Origin: Flavobacterium johnsoniae
GTDB taxonomy: Bacteria; Bacteroidota; Bacteroidia; Flavobacteriales; Flavobacteriaceae
NCBI RefSeq assembly: GCF_030388325.1
Contig: NZ_CP103794.1
Location: forward strand, 1,674,001-1,738,000
Direction: 5' to 3'
Length of the DNA: 64,000 bases
Shown: positions 33,506 to 44,423 of the stretch, piece by piece
How the letters are laid out: every line of letters starts with the position of its first letter
Position numbering within the stretch: position 1 is the stretch's first letter
The notes under the pieces: model-generated
The model's database searches: none
Seen by the model: the letters and a program-made list of their open reading frames with translations, nothing else
What the model was told of the DNA's origin: nothing
Program-made: the position numbers and the translations under genes

Positions 33506-33580
33506 GAAAGTCAAAAGTCAAAAGTCAAAAGTTATAAGTGAAAGATTAAAGTTAAGTTTTGACTTTTGACTTTTGACTTT
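33506..33580. repeat. Heptamer-rich inverted repeat overlapping the 3' end of thiH
   Basis: Tandem TCAAAAG units at 33506-33533 are mirrored by CTTTTGA units at 33556-33580. The right arm forms the last codons of thiH, giving the tail ESQKSKVKT, so the repeat is partly translated. Confidence 0.75.
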
Positions 33581-34700
33581 CCAACTTTCGACTATAAGCT
33601 TTATGCCAATCTTTCCAAACTGGTTCGTAACCTGCTTTTTTTATGATTTTTGAAATTTCTTCTGCTGAACGTTCATCGCTAATTTCAAATTGTTCCAAAG
33701 ATTGCGGATCGACAACATAACCACCAGGATTTGTTTTTGAACCCGCACTCATACTCGTAACGCCAATCGGAATTATATTGTTTCTGAATTTTTCGTTTTC
33801 TCTCGTTGAAATTGAAATTTCTAAATCTTCATTCCACAATCTATAAGCGCAAATAAGTTGTGTCAGATCTTTGTCATCCATAATAAAATTAGGTTCAATA
33901 ATGCCTTCAGCAGGACGAAGACGCGGAAAAGACACCGAATATTTAGTTTGCCAATATCTCTTTTGAAGATAATCTAAATGCAGAGCATTGAAAAAACTAT
34001 CCGTTCGCCAGTCTTCCAAACCTAATAAAACCCCCAAACCAATTTTATGAATTCCTGCTGTTCCAATTCGATCAGGAGTTTCTAATCGATAATCGAAGTT
34101 TGATTTTTTGCCTTTTGTATGGTATTTTTTGTAAACTTCCTGATGATAAGTTTCCTGATAAACCAAAACAGAATAAACACCTGCATCATGCAAACGATGA
34201 TAATCTTCTGTAGAAAGTGGCTGAACTTCAACCGAAATAATCGAAAAATCTTCTTTAATTAAATTAATGGCATTTAGAAAATAATTGATATTTACCGTAT
34301 AATTTGCCTCGCCTGTAACCAATAAAACGTGATCAAAACCTATATTTTTTAAGGCTTCAGCTTCTAGTTTTATTTCAGCATCAGAAAGGGTTTTTCTTTT
34401 GATTTTATTATCTAAACTAAATCCGCAATATGTACAGATGTTTTGGCATTCGTTACTCAAATATAAAGGCGCATACATTTGAATGGTTTTTCCGAAACGT
34501 TTTTTTGTGATTTCATGGCATTTCTGTGCCATTTGTTCTAAATAATTTTGAGCAATTGGAGAAATCAAAATCAAAAAATCATCGAGATTGTATTTGGTTT
34601 TAGACAAAGTTCGTTCGACATCTTTTGATGTGGTTTTGTAAATTCTGGATTGAATTTCATCCCAATTATATTGCTCAAAAATTGATTTGAATGTACTCAT
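33552..34700 (-). CDS. thiH: 2-iminoacetate synthase (radical SAM)
   Basis: 382 residues. The radical-SAM cluster motif CxxxCxxC is seen as CQNICTYC, with YAPLYLSNECQN before it and the MSAGSKTNPGGY segment near the C-terminus. It cleaves tyrosine to make dehydroglycine for the thiazole moiety. Its last nine residues come from an intergenic repeat. It lies between thiG and thiF-like on the minus strand, and the 156-bp gap to thiG is filled by another repeat. Confidence 0.96.
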   Translation of the reverse strand: MSTFKSIFEQYNWDEIQSRIYKTTSKDVERTLSKTKYNLDDFLILISPIAQNYLEQMAQKCHEITKKRFGKTIQMYAPLYLSNECQNICTYCGFSLDNKIKRKTLSDAEIKLEAEALKNIGFDHVLLVTGEANYTVNINYFLNAINLIKEDFSIISVEVQPLSTEDYHRLHDAGVYSVLVYQETYHQEVYKKYHTKGKKSNFDYRLETPDRIGTAGIHKIGLGVLLGLEDWRTDSFFNALHLDYLQKRYWQTKYSVSFPRLRPAEGIIEPNFIMDDKDLTQLICAYRLWNEDLEISISTRENEKFRNNIIPIGVTSMSAGSKTNPGGYVVDPQSLEQFEISDERSAEEISKIIKKAGYEPVWKDWHKAYSRKLESQKSKVKT

Positions 34701-34726
34701 GTGATTGTGTTTTTTTAGCGCAAAAA

Positions 34727-34850
34727 AATTTTAACGCAAAGTGCGCAAAGAATACGCAAAGTTCACTAAGCTTTGAGTTCTTGTATTTGACAAAAAGTCC
34801 GCAAAGCTTAGTGAACTTTGCGAAAAAACTTTGTGAACTTTGCGTTAGAA
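34727..34850. repeat. Nested inverted repeat of the CGCAAAG/CTAAG family
   Basis: The perfect 21-bp inner arms are at 34755-34775 and 34802-34822 and begin CGCAAAGTTCACTAAG. Outer arms around 34729 and 34849 also pair (AACGCAAAG). The element occupies the thiG-thiH gap within the operon. It shares words with 11105-11237. Confidence 0.8.
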
Positions 34851-34856
34851 AAAAAA

Positions 34857-35645
34857 TTACTCATAAAGAAAAGAAGTCAATGGACTAGAAGCCGAAGCAT
34901 AATTTTGCTGATTTGCAACTTTGGCTTCAAAGGCTTTTCTTCCTGCAATAACAGCTTCCCTAAAAGCTTCGGCCATTAATTTCGGATTTCCAGCTACGGC
35001 AATAGCGGTATTTACCAAAACAGCATCTGCGCCAATTTCCATTGCTTTTGCGGCATCAGATGGAGCACCAATTCCTGCATCAACAATAACAGGAACATTG
35101 CTTTGTTCGATTATAATTTCTAAGAAATCAATAGTTTTTAAACCTTTGTTGCTTCCAATTGGCGAACCCAAAGGCATTACGGCGGCAGTTCCAGCACTTT
35201 CTAAATGTTTGCAAAAAACGGGATCAGCGTGAATATATGGAAGAACTATAAACCCCAATTTTGCTAATTCTTCTGTTGCCTTTAAAGTTTCAATCGGATC
35301 GGGCATTAGATATTTTGGATCAGGATGAATCTCTAATTTTACCCAATTTGTTTCTAAAGCTTCACGCGCCAATTGCGCCGCAAAAACTGCTTCTTTAGCA
35401 TTTCTCGCTCCAGAAGTATTGGGCAATAAATTAATATTTGAATGTTGTAAATGCGAAAGGATTGCATCGGTTTCTGTTTCAAGATCAATGCGTTTTAGTG
35501 CAACGGTAACCAATTCACTTTCTGAAGCTAAAACCGCTTGCGCCATTTCTTCATTCGAACCAAATTTTCCTGTTCCTAAAAACAAACGAGAATTAAAAGT
35601 TTTATTTCCTATGTTAAGCAACGATGTTTGCATATAATTTTTCAT
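34857..35645 (-). CDS. thiG: Thiazole synthase
   Basis: 262 residues as read from 35645. A second ATG at 35631-35633 gives 258 residues and is equally plausible. Features are [12 protein letters not shown] near the N-terminus, the Schiff-base lysine region [16 protein letters not shown], and [30 protein letters not shown]. It forms the thiazole phosphate ring from deoxyxylulose phosphate, ThiS-thiocarboxylate and dehydroglycine. Its start overlaps the thiE end. Confidence 0.96.
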   Translation of the reverse strand: MKNYMQTSLLNIGNKTFNSRLFLGTGKFGSNEEMAQAVLASESELVTVALKRIDLETETDAILSHLQHSNINLLPNTSGARNAKEAVFAAQLAREALETNWVKLEIHPDPKYLMPDPIETLKATEELAKLGFIVLPYIHADPVFCKHLESAGTAAVMPLGSPIGSNKGLKTIDFLEIIIEQSNVPVIVDAGIGAPSDAAKAMEIGADAVLVNTAIAVAGNPKLMAEAFREAVIAGRKAFEAKVANQQNYASASSPLTSFLYE

Positions 35646-36252
35646 TTAATTGTTGAATCAATTTTTCTCTTTCTTCACTTTCTGTGATGATTCCGGAAAC
35701 GGCAATTCCGTAAATTCCTGTTTCCATCAACGGACCTACGTCGCGTAATGTGATGCCTCCAATTGCATAAACAGGAATTTGAAGTTTGTTTTTCTTTACT
35801 TTTTCAAGAATATCAAAATAACCTGCTAAACCTAAAATCGGACTTAATTTTTCTTTTGTGTTTGTAAATCGAAATGGTCCTAAACCAATATAATCGCAGC
35901 CGTTTTTTACATGATTTTCGATGTCTTCAAAAGTATTTGCCGTACCTCCGATAATTTTGGTTGTGCCTAAAATTGCTCTTGCTTCGTCAATTTTGGTATC
36001 GGTTAGACCTAAATGAACACCATCTGAGGCGATTTGTTCGGCTAAATGTAAATCGTCGTTTACAATAAAATTCGCAAGATATTCTTCGCACAAAGGTTTT
36101 ACAGCTTCCGCTAAAGTGAAAGTATCTTTGGGAGTGTGGTTTTTAAATCGCATTTGCACCCAATTGCATCCAGCATCAAGCGCTTGGTGAATATTGTACA
36201 ATTGTTCTTCGATAGTTTCGCCTTGTGAAATGTATTGCAGTTTGTTATACAT
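35614..36252 (-). CDS. thiE: Thiamine-phosphate synthase
   Basis: 212 residues. The active-site pattern of ThiE is present: [25 protein letters not shown], and [11 protein letters not shown] followed by the phosphate loop AIGGI...GIAVSG. It joins the pyrimidine and thiazole halves into thiamine phosphate. It overlaps thiD by 8 bp and thiG by 32 bp, consistent with coupled translation. Confidence 0.94.
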   Translation of the reverse strand: MYNKLQYISQGETIEEQLYNIHQALDAGCNWVQMRFKNHTPKDTFTLAEAVKPLCEEYLANFIVNDDLHLAEQIASDGVHLGLTDTKIDEARAILGTTKIIGGTANTFEDIENHVKNGCDYIGLGPFRFTNTKEKLSPILGLAGYFDILEKVKKNKLQIPVYAIGGITLRDVGPLMETGIYGIAVSGIITESEEREKLIQQLNEKLYANIVA

Positions 36253-36997
36253 AATGATATCCGGTTAAGGTTGAAGTTGAATTAAGATAGTTTTCAATAT
36301 AGATTTTTGCGTTTTTGCAAGCTTCTGTGATAGTTTGATTTAAAGCTAAATTTGATGCAATTGAAGAAGAAAGTACACAGCCTGAACCGTGTTTTTCAAA
36401 GCATTTTTTATCGGATGGAAACAATTCTAAAATTTCATTTTTTAGAAATAAAAGATCCGTTCCAATGGCAGTTTCGTTATGCCCGCCTTTTAAGAGAATA
36501 TTTGTTGGAAGTTGATTTTCTTTCCAATATTTTTTTGAAATAAAACCAGGAAACAGGATTTCGATTTCATTGTAATTTGGTGTCAGTAAATCGATTTTTG
36601 ATATGATTTTATTCAAATCTAAATAATCTTTAATATTCAAAAATTCAAACTTAGTAGTCGATTTTAAAACGGGATCCCAAACAATTTTTGTCGAAGGAGA
36701 AAGTAATTTTATTGTTGAAATAATTCTGCTTAAATCATATAAAGAAGAAAGTATTCCGATTTTTGCCACAGTAATTTTATAATTTAAAAATAATGTTTCG
36801 ATAGAACGGATGACAAAACTTAAATCCGTCCATTGAATTTCATAAAATTGATTCTCCGTTTGAATAGTATTTGCGGTAGAAATAGCAAAACCTGAAACTT
36901 TATGCTGTTCAAATGTCTTGATGTCAGCCAAAATTCCAGCACCGCCAGACGGATCTAAACCTGCGATTGTAAGTACGAATGGACGATTTTCTGACAT
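36245..36997 (-). CDS. thiD: Hydroxymethylpyrimidine/phosphomethylpyrimidine kinase
   Basis: 250 residues, ribokinase fold. GLDPSGGAGILADIKTF is the N-terminal substrate motif, TPNYNEIEILF and the anion-hole region KHGSGCVLSSSIA mark the C-terminal active site. It phosphorylates HMP and HMP-phosphate. It overlaps the tenI-like gene by 43 bp on one side and thiE by 8 bp on the other. Confidence 0.95.
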   Translation of the reverse strand: MSENRPFVLTIAGLDPSGGAGILADIKTFEQHKVSGFAISTANTIQTENQFYEIQWTDLSFVIRSIETLFLNYKITVAKIGILSSLYDLSRIISTIKLLSPSTKIVWDPVLKSTTKFEFLNIKDYLDLNKIISKIDLLTPNYNEIEILFPGFISKKYWKENQLPTNILLKGGHNETAIGTDLLFLKNEILELFPSDKKCFEKHGSGCVLSSSIASNLALNQTITEACKNAKIYIENYLNSTSTLTGYHYV

Positions 36998-37566
36998 AGT
37001 TTAAATTGTTTTAAAGGATTTTCGTTTTTCCAAATTGTTCCTAAAAGGGCAACATCATCAAAACCATTTTCAAGTGTTTTTTTTATATTTTCTGCATCAA
37101 TTCCGCCTAAGGCAATGGCTTTTGTTTTATGATTTGTTCTTGATTTTAATGCTTCAAAAAGATCGAGTTTTGGATTATAATTTTCTTTTGAAATACTTTT
37201 AAAAACAGGACTTAAAAAGGCGTAATCAAAATCATTTTCTAGTAAATTAAAATCTTCGATAGAATGTGTTGATGTTGATTTATACCTACAAGGTTCTGGA
37301 AACCTTGCAGGAATATCTGAATTATTTTTTCTTTCTTTTTCAGAAAAATGAAAGCGGTAAATTCCAAAATCTTCTGCTAATTCATGATGATTATGCAGCA
37401 CGATTCTATCTCTAAAATCTAAATCAATTTGATGAATAAACTCTGCCATTTCTGCTTCTGAAAAATCAGGTTTCCTAATATGAAGTAAAGACAATCCTCC
37501 ATCAAATAAAGAATGGAGAACTTGAATTTCATCTTCAATAAACAAAGGATTTGTAATCACAATCAT
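36955..37566 (-). CDS. tenI: ThiE/TenI-like protein
   Basis: 203 residues, TIM barrel of the ThiE/TenI superfamily (LSLLHIRKPDFSE, FAFLSPVFKSISKENY-like loop, ALGGIDAENI, DDVALLGTIW). It lacks the NDD-type pyrimidine-diphosphate residues that the neighbouring ThiE has. The thiazole tautomerase TenI fits better than a second thiamine-phosphate synthase. Both kinds are often annotated alike, so the symbol is tentative. It lies between thiC and thiD. Confidence 0.8.
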   Translation of the reverse strand: MIVITNPLFIEDEIQVLHSLFDGGLSLLHIRKPDFSEAEMAEFIHQIDLDFRDRIVLHNHHELAEDFGIYRFHFSEKERKNNSDIPARFPEPCRYKSTSTHSIEDFNLLENDFDYAFLSPVFKSISKENYNPKLDLFEALKSRTNHKTKAIALGGIDAENIKKTLENGFDDVALLGTIWKNENPLKQFKLCQKIVHSYLQSQV

Positions 37567-37574
37567 ATCAAAAA

Positions 37575-37635
37575 GTATTAAGTATTAAGATGGCAGTATT
37601 AAGAGTTTGGCGTTGAAAATCTTAATACTTAATAC
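37575..37635. repeat. Perfect 17-bp inverted repeat in the thiC-tenI gap
   Basis: GTATTAAGTATTAAGAT (37575-37591) and its exact complement (37619-37635) flank 27 bp. Related words occur at 20445-20508. It fills the 87-bp gap between thiC and the tenI-like gene. Confidence 0.8.
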
Positions 37636-37653
37636 CGACATCTTAATACATTC

Positions 37654-39489
<1,836 letters not shown>

Positions 39490-39550
39490 TCAAGTTTCAG
39501 GTTTGAAGTGTTCAAGTTGATTCTGATTGTATTTAATCGCAACGTTTTTC

Positions 39551-39578
39551 TGTAGAGACGCACAGCAGTGCGTCTACG
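39551..39578. repeat. Solo palindromic core of the GAGACGCAC element
   Basis: TGTAGAGACGCACAGCAGTG followed by CGTCTACG is a single core of the composite elements at 9191-9286 and 10073-10161. It lies in the thiS-thiC gap. Confidence 0.75.
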
Positions 39579-39612
39579 TTTCAATATGAAATTGGAATTG
39601 TCGTTTTCGATT

Positions 39613-39819
39613 TTATCCGCCTTGAGTGGCAGAAATGATCAAAATTTCGTCAGTTTCTTGTACGAGGAATTCGTTCCAATTGGTTTTTGGAACAACAGTA
39701 TTGTTGACAGCAACGGCAATTCCGTTTTGTTTGTGCGGAATTTCGAGATCGAGCAATGATTGAACGCTTAGCGATTCAGCATTGAAATGTTTGGTTTGTT
39801 GATTGATTTTTAGTTCCAT
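39613..39819 (-). CDS. thiS: Sulfur carrier protein ThiS
   Basis: 68 residues from the ATG at 39817-39819. The frame reaches 39849, but the ubiquitin-like fold begins at MELKINQQ. It ends in the essential Gly-Gly (ATQGG) that is adenylated by ThiF and thiocarboxylated. VAVNNTVVPKTNWNEFLV is typical. It is the first gene behind the TPP riboswitch. Confidence 0.93.
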   Translation of the reverse strand: MELKINQQTKHFNAESLSVQSLLDLEIPHKQNGIAVAVNNTVVPKTNWNEFLVQETDEILIISATQGG

Positions 39820-39898
39820 TCCTTTTACGTTTAGTGTATAGTTACACATTAGGAATGGCTACAATTACGCATAGAAATGCGCGCAGAAGTCATCTTAC

Positions 39899-39975
39899 TT
39901 TTCCCTACGCTAGTATGAACTAGATCAGGTTCAGAGGGTAAAATCTCAGCCTACAAGTTGTAGACACCCCTAAAG
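39899..39975 (-). ncRNA. TPP riboswitch (THI element) of the thiamine operon
   Basis: Read on the minus strand: AGGGGTGTC, then GGCTGAGATTTTACCC, then CTGAACCTGATCTAGTTCA, then CTAGCGTAGGGAA. These are the conserved parts of the TPP aptamer. It lies about 80 bases before thiS and should control the whole operon down to the thiF-like gene. Confidence 0.95.
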
Positions 39976-39982
39976 TGTGAAG

Positions 39983-39990
39983 CAAATATA
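39983..39990 (-). promoter_or_regulatory. -7 promoter element of the thiamine operon
   Basis: The minus-strand sequence TATATTTG fits TAnnTTTG and lies about 8 bp before the riboswitch, the same arrangement as at 20512. No clear -33 TTTG is seen. Confidence 0.55.
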
Positions 39991-40010
39991 TGTAATTTTT
40001 TTAAGTTTTC

Positions 40011-40090
40011 AGTCGCAGTTTTCAGTTTACAGTCTTCAGACTTTAATTTTAAGTTTTTAAAAATGTAAACCGAGACTGAAAACTGAGACT
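40011..40090. repeat. Imperfect inverted repeat of CAGTTTTCAGT words
   Basis: The left arm 40011-40031 (AGTCGCAGTTTTCAGTTTAC) pairs with the right arm 40064-40090 except for a bulge of about 6 bases. The right arm runs into the TAG stop of tag (40089-40091). Confidence 0.6.
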
Positions 40091-40652
40091 ATTTTATCGT
40101 TCGTGTAAAGCAATCTTCGATATGATCATTGACCATTCCAGTTGCTTGCATATGCGCGTAAATAACAGTTGAGCCAACGAATTTGAAACCACGTTTTTTT
40201 AAATCTTTGCTGATTGCATCAGAAATTGGAGTGGTTGCAGGAACATCTTTTAATGTTTTTGGTTTATTGTCAACAGGTTTTCCGTCAACAAATTTCCAAA
40301 TGTATTTTGAGAAAGTTCCAAATTCTTCCTGAATCTTCATAAAAGCCTGGGCGTTTGAAACAGCTGATTTAATTTTTAACCCATTTCGAATAATGCCTGT
40401 GTTTTGCATTAATTCTTCAATTTTATCTTCAGAATAATTGGCAATCTTTTTATAATCGAAATTGTCAAAAGCAGTTTTAAAATTTTCTCTTTTATTTAAA
40501 ATCGTAATCCAGCTTAAACCTGCTTGAAAAGTTTCTAAAATTAGAAACTCAAAAATTGTTGGATCGTCGTAAACCGGAGTTCCCCATTCTTCGTCGTGGT
40601 ATTTTTTATATAAATCGCTGGAAGAACACCAGCCGCATCTTATTGGTTCCAT
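40089..40652 (-). CDS. tag: DNA-3-methyladenine glycosylase I
   Basis: 187 residues. The start RCGWCSSSDLYKKYHDEEWGTPVYDD contains the family zinc Cys and active-site Glu region. The FQAGLSWITILNKRENFKTAF segment and the C-terminal zinc His (AHMQATGMVNDHIEDC) complete it. It excises 3-methyladenine from DNA. It functionally complements the alkylation repair genes at 8331-11026, though it is 30 kb away. Confidence 0.95.
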   Translation of the reverse strand: MEPIRCGWCSSSDLYKKYHDEEWGTPVYDDPTIFEFLILETFQAGLSWITILNKRENFKTAFDNFDYKKIANYSEDKIEELMQNTGIIRNGLKIKSAVSNAQAFMKIQEEFGTFSKYIWKFVDGKPVDNKPKTLKDVPATTPISDAISKDLKKRGFKFVGSTVIYAHMQATGMVNDHIEDCFTRTIK

Positions 40653-40670
40653 TTTTTATTTTCAAATATA

Positions 40671-40703
40671 AAAAAACCTCAGTTCATTTTTTGAACTGAG
40701 GCT
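40671..40703 (-). terminator. Rho-independent terminator after the lipocalin-like gene
   Basis: CCTCAGTTCA (40677-40686) pairs with TGAACTGAGG (40692-40701). On the minus strand it is followed by seven T. Confidence 0.9.
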
Positions 40704-40724
40704 AATTTTGTTAATTGCAATAAT

Positions 40725-41162
40725 TTATTTTCTTACATATTCAGTTAGAGCATAAATTGCATTATCATTACCTTTTGTTATTTTTAGTCTTAATGTTGTT
40801 TCATTCAATCTTAATATTTCATAAGTAATTTCATTGTTTAAAATATCTTTACTTTTTAAAATATTATTTGATTTCGACCATGTTCCGTCATTATTATATT
40901 CCTTACATTTCGAATTAGCATATTCGTATTGTAATTCTTTATAATTTCCATTTTCTAAAAATTCAATTTGATTGTTACTGCATCCGCCTTCTGGTGTAAT
41001 TGTTAGTAGAAGTTCTGTGCCATTTAAAATATTTCCTCTTTTTGTTAGTTCCCACTTACCTACAATTGAAGTATCTTGTTGAATATCTTCATTTTCATTA
41101 TTATCACTGCTACATGATATAAACAATCCAATTGACATTAATAATACCACTAATTTTTTCAT
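40725..41162 (-). CDS. Lipocalin-like lipoprotein
   Basis: 145 residues, lipobox FISC with Cys at 17, then an acidic linker. The remaining domain starts with SIVGKWELTK and contains NNQIEFLENGNYK and NDGTWSKSNNILK, the pattern of small Bacteroidota lipocalin-like domains. Four Cys in the mature part may pair. Function unknown. Single gene with its own terminator. Confidence 0.78.
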   Translation of the reverse strand: MKKLVVLLMSIGLFISCSSDNNENEDIQQDTSIVGKWELTKRGNILNGTELLLTITPEGGCSNNQIEFLENGNYKELQYEYANSKCKEYNNDGTWSKSNNILKSKDILNNEITYEILRLNETTLRLKITKGNDNAIYALTEYVRK

Positions 41163-41255
41163 TGTTACTTAATTTAAAATTTATTAAGCAGCAAATGTAA
41201 TTTATTTCTTTAAAAATAAAAACATAAATGATATATTTTTCTTACAAAATAATTA

Positions 41256-41927
41256 TTATGTATCAAGTTTTTTATTCGCAGGATCATTCTCTAAATACTT
41301 TTTAATCAAATGATGTCCTAAATAAATTGCTGGAGTTAAAACAATAGCAATGGCTAGTTTAAAAGTATATCCAACTAATCCAGAAGAGATAAATGTATCA
41401 AAATCAATTTTCCCTGGAAGCCAAAAAGCAATTCCTAATACGATAAACGAATCAAATAGTTGTGAAATTACGGTAGATCCTGTAGTTCTAAGCCATATTT
41501 TTTTATGTCCTGTTCGGTTTCTAAAGAACCAAAAAACGCTGACATCAATTAATTGCGAAACCATAAAAGCAATAATACTTCCAACAATAATCCACATACT
41601 TTGCCCGAAAACCGCCTGAAATTGCTCGTCATTTACGGGACTTATCCCTTTTGCTGCAGGAATAACAATCGCCATAAATAAAATCAGAAAAGCATAAGCA
41701 ATTAAACATGCCGTTATGAAAGAAAGTTTTTTTACGCCTTTTTCTCCAAAATATTCATTAATTAAATCTGTTGTTAAAAATACAATCGGCCAAGGTAGAA
41801 TTCCGATACTCATTACAAATGGACCAATCTGAATTAATTTTCCTCCGATAAGTTCGGCAACAACTGCGTTAGTAATAAAGATTCCTGCTAGAATTACAAA
41901 AACAATTTCTCTTCGAGTTTTAAACAT
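41256..41927 (-). CDS. Queuosine precursor transporter (YhhQ/VUT family)
   Basis: 223 residues, six or more membrane helices. Family motifs include NAVVAELIGGKLIQIG, PWPIVFLTTDLINEYFGEKGV, the SQLIDVSVFWFFRNRTGHK loop and TTGSTVISQLFDSFIV. YhhQ-type ECF-independent transporters bring in queuine precursors preQ0/preQ1. No queuosine gene adjoins it, so substrate rests on family only. Confidence 0.9.
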   Translation of the reverse strand: MFKTRREIVFVILAGIFITNAVVAELIGGKLIQIGPFVMSIGILPWPIVFLTTDLINEYFGEKGVKKLSFITACLIAYAFLILFMAIVIPAAKGISPVNDEQFQAVFGQSMWIIVGSIIAFMVSQLIDVSVFWFFRNRTGHKKIWLRTTGSTVISQLFDSFIVLGIAFWLPGKIDFDTFISSGLVGYTFKLAIAIVLTPAIYLGHHLIKKYLENDPANKKLDT

Positions 41928-42091
41928 GATATTTTGGATATTAGTGTTTCAAATTTAAACTATTTCCTTTTTAACTGAAAGTTGTTTTTTTGAATTTGCA
42001 TTTTCGCCAAGTTTAAAGTTAAAAATTATTCATTGGTTTTCTTTTTAGTTATTTTTGAAACAATTACTAATTCTGTTATTAAATCTAATTA

Positions 42092-44215
42092 ATGAGAATG
42101 AAAAAAATATTATCAATTTTTATCATGAGTACAACCTTTTTTGCGTCTAACGCACAAACAAATTCTGATAATCCTCTACTGAAAAAATGGACAGGACCTT
42201 ATGGCGGAGTTCCGGCTTTTAATGAGTATAAGGTGTCAGATTTTAAACCTGCAATCGAATTTGCGATTCAGGAAAAACTTAATGAAGTAGACGCTATTGC
42301 GAACAATACAAAACCGGCTACTTTCGAAAATACTATTGTTGCTTTGGAGCGTTCTGGAGAAACAATCGAGAGAATTATGACTGTTTACGGTATTTACAGA
42401 TCGAATTTAAGCAGTCCTGAGTTTAGTGTAATAGACAGAGAAATGTCGCCTAAATTTTCAGAGTTTTCAGATAAAATCAATCAAAATAAAAAATTATTCA
42501 CCAGAATTGAAGCGGTTTACAAATCAAAAGATAAAAACAAGCTTACAGGTGAACAACAACGTTTAATATGGTTGTATTACACTAATTTTGTACGTCAAGG
42601 CGCTCAGTTAAACGACGCAGACAAAGCTAAAGTTGCAGGTATAAACAAAGATTTGGCTTCGCTTTTTACTCGTTTTAGCCAAAATTTATTAGCAGAAGAG
42701 AATAACCAATATGTTGCTTTAAAAACAGAGAGCGATTTTGATGGTTTGCCAGCTGAAGTTAAAAATGCTGCAATTGCTGAAGCAAAAGAAAGAAAATTAG
42801 ATGTAATGGGCTGTATTGCAAATACACGTTCTTCAATCGAACCATTTTTGACTTTTTCAACTCGCAGAGATTTAAGAGAAAAAGCGTTTGATATTTTTGT
42901 GAAACGTGGAGATAACGGAAATGAAAATGATAATAACGCAACACTTGTTTCAATTTTGCAATTACGAACTCAAAAAGCAAAATTATTAGGTTATCCAACA
43001 TTTGCTGATTGGAGTTTGTCTAATAAAATGGCAAAAGATCCTAAAAAGACTTTGGCTTTAATGGAATCTGTTTGGGAACCAGCTGTTGAGCAAGTTCGTA
43101 AAGATGTTGCTGAAATGCAGAAAATTGTTGATGCTGAAGGAGGAAATTTTAAAATTCAGCCTTGGGATTACCGTTTTTATGCTGAAAAAGTTAGAAAAGC
43201 TAAATACGATTTAGATCAAAATGAAGTTAAGCCGTATCTTCAGTTAGAAAATTTACGTGAGGGAATGTTTTGGGTTGCTGGAGAGTTATTTAATTTAAGC
43301 TTTAAGCAAATTACTAATGTTCCGGTTTATCATCCAGATGTGCGTGTTTGGGAAGTAAGCAATAAAGTAACTGGCAAAGTTGTAGGTTTATGGTATTTTG
43401 ATCCTTATGCGCGTGCAGGAAAACGTTCTGGAGCTTGGATGAATGCTTACCGCGCTCAACAAAAGCTTGACGGAGATGTATTGACGATTGTGTCTAATAA
43501 CTGTAATTTTATTAAAGGAGCTGCAAACGAACCAATTTTAATTTCTTGGGAAGATGCTTCGACTTTATTCCACGAATTTGGACACGCACTTCACGGATTA
43601 TGTTCTAATGTTACTTACCCAAGTTTAGCAGGAACAGCTGTTGCGAGAGATTATGTAGAGTTTCCGTCGCAATTATTAGAGCATTGGTTGGCAACTCCAG
43701 AAGTATTGAACAAATTCGCTTTGCATTATAAAACAAATCAGCCATTACCACAGGCTTTAGTAGACAGAATTGAAAAAGCATCAAACTTTGGTGAAGGTTT
43801 TTCTACTGTTGAAACGATTTCAAGTTCTTTAGTTGACATGAAACTTCATTTAGCAACAGAACCAATAGATCCGCACAAATTTGAAAAAGAAACGTTAGAT
43901 GCGCTTCATATGCCTTCTGAAATTGTGATGCGTCACCGTATTCCACAATTTGGACATATTTTCTCAAGCGATGGCTATGCTGCTGGATATTATAGCTATT
44001 TGTGGGCAGATGTTATTAATGCAGATGCGTGGGAAGCTTTTACAGAAGGAAAAGGAGCATATGATAAAGCTGTTGCAAAAAGACTTTACGATACTGTTTT
44101 TAGTGTAGGAAATACTATTGATCAGGAAAAAGCGTATGAGAATTTCAGAGGAAGAGCTCCAAAATCGGATGCTTTAATGCGTGCAAGAAACTTTCCAATT
44201 AAGGCTAAGAAATAA
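42092..44215 (+). CDS. dcp: M3 family metallopeptidase (peptidyl-dipeptidase Dcp-like)
   Basis: 707 residues with a signal peptide of about 20 residues ending SNAQ. Zinc motif HEFGHALH with a downstream Glu (PSQLLEHWL) is that of M3 peptidases. ATG codons at 42092 and 42098 are both possible (MRMKK or MKK). It removes dipeptides from the C-termini of peptides in the periplasm. It is followed by a terminator and is monocistronic. Confidence 0.93.
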   Translation: MRMKKILSIFIMSTTFFASNAQTNSDNPLLKKWTGPYGGVPAFNEYKVSDFKPAIEFAIQEKLNEVDAIANNTKPATFENTIVALERSGETIERIMTVYGIYRSNLSSPEFSVIDREMSPKFSEFSDKINQNKKLFTRIEAVYKSKDKNKLTGEQQRLIWLYYTNFVRQGAQLNDADKAKVAGINKDLASLFTRFSQNLLAEENNQYVALKTESDFDGLPAEVKNAAIAEAKERKLDVMGCIANTRSSIEPFLTFSTRRDLREKAFDIFVKRGDNGNENDNNATLVSILQLRTQKAKLLGYPTFADWSLSNKMAKDPKKTLALMESVWEPAVEQVRKDVAEMQKIVDAEGGNFKIQPWDYRFYAEKVRKAKYDLDQNEVKPYLQLENLREGMFWVAGELFNLSFKQITNVPVYHPDVRVWEVSNKVTGKVVGLWYFDPYARAGKRSGAWMNAYRAQQKLDGDVLTIVSNNCNFIKGAANEPILISWEDASTLFHEFGHALHGLCSNVTYPSLAGTAVARDYVEFPSQLLEHWLATPEVLNKFALHYKTNQPLPQALVDRIEKASNFGEGFSTVETISSSLVDMKLHLATEPIDPHKFEKETLDALHMPSEIVMRHRIPQFGHIFSSDGYAAGYYSYLWADVINADAWEAFTEGKGAYDKAVAKRLYDTVFSVGNTIDQEKAYENFRGRAPKSDALMRARNFPIKAKK

Positions 44216-44237
44216 TAAGATTAACATCTGATTAAAG

Positions 44238-44271
44238 TCCCTGGATAATTATTTATTCAGGGATTTTTTTT
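44238..44271 (+). terminator. Rho-independent terminator after dcp
   Basis: TCCCTG (44238-44243) pairs with CAGGGA (44258-44263), followed by T8. Confidence 0.8.
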
Positions 44272-44372
44272 GAATTGTTTTGCAGTTCTTATTTAGTAGT
44301 TCCGAATGGAACAAATTATATTGTAGAGCTGTCCCGAGGCTTCGGGATCAGTCCAGTTTATAGAATAACAAA

Positions 44373-44404
44373 AAAAGCCCTGAATTGTAAAATTCAGGGC
44401 TTTT
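44373..44404 (-). terminator. Rho-independent terminator after tsf
   Basis: A 14-bp perfect stem, AAAAGCCCTGAATT with its complement, around the loop GTAA. It would stop minus-strand transcripts from tsf. Confidence 0.92.
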
Positions 44405-44423
44405 ATATTGAAATAATTATAGA

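Noticed and set aside
34921..35232. 103-codon plus-strand frame inside thiG
   Set aside because: thiG on the minus strand is unambiguous, and this frame is its low-complexity antisense.
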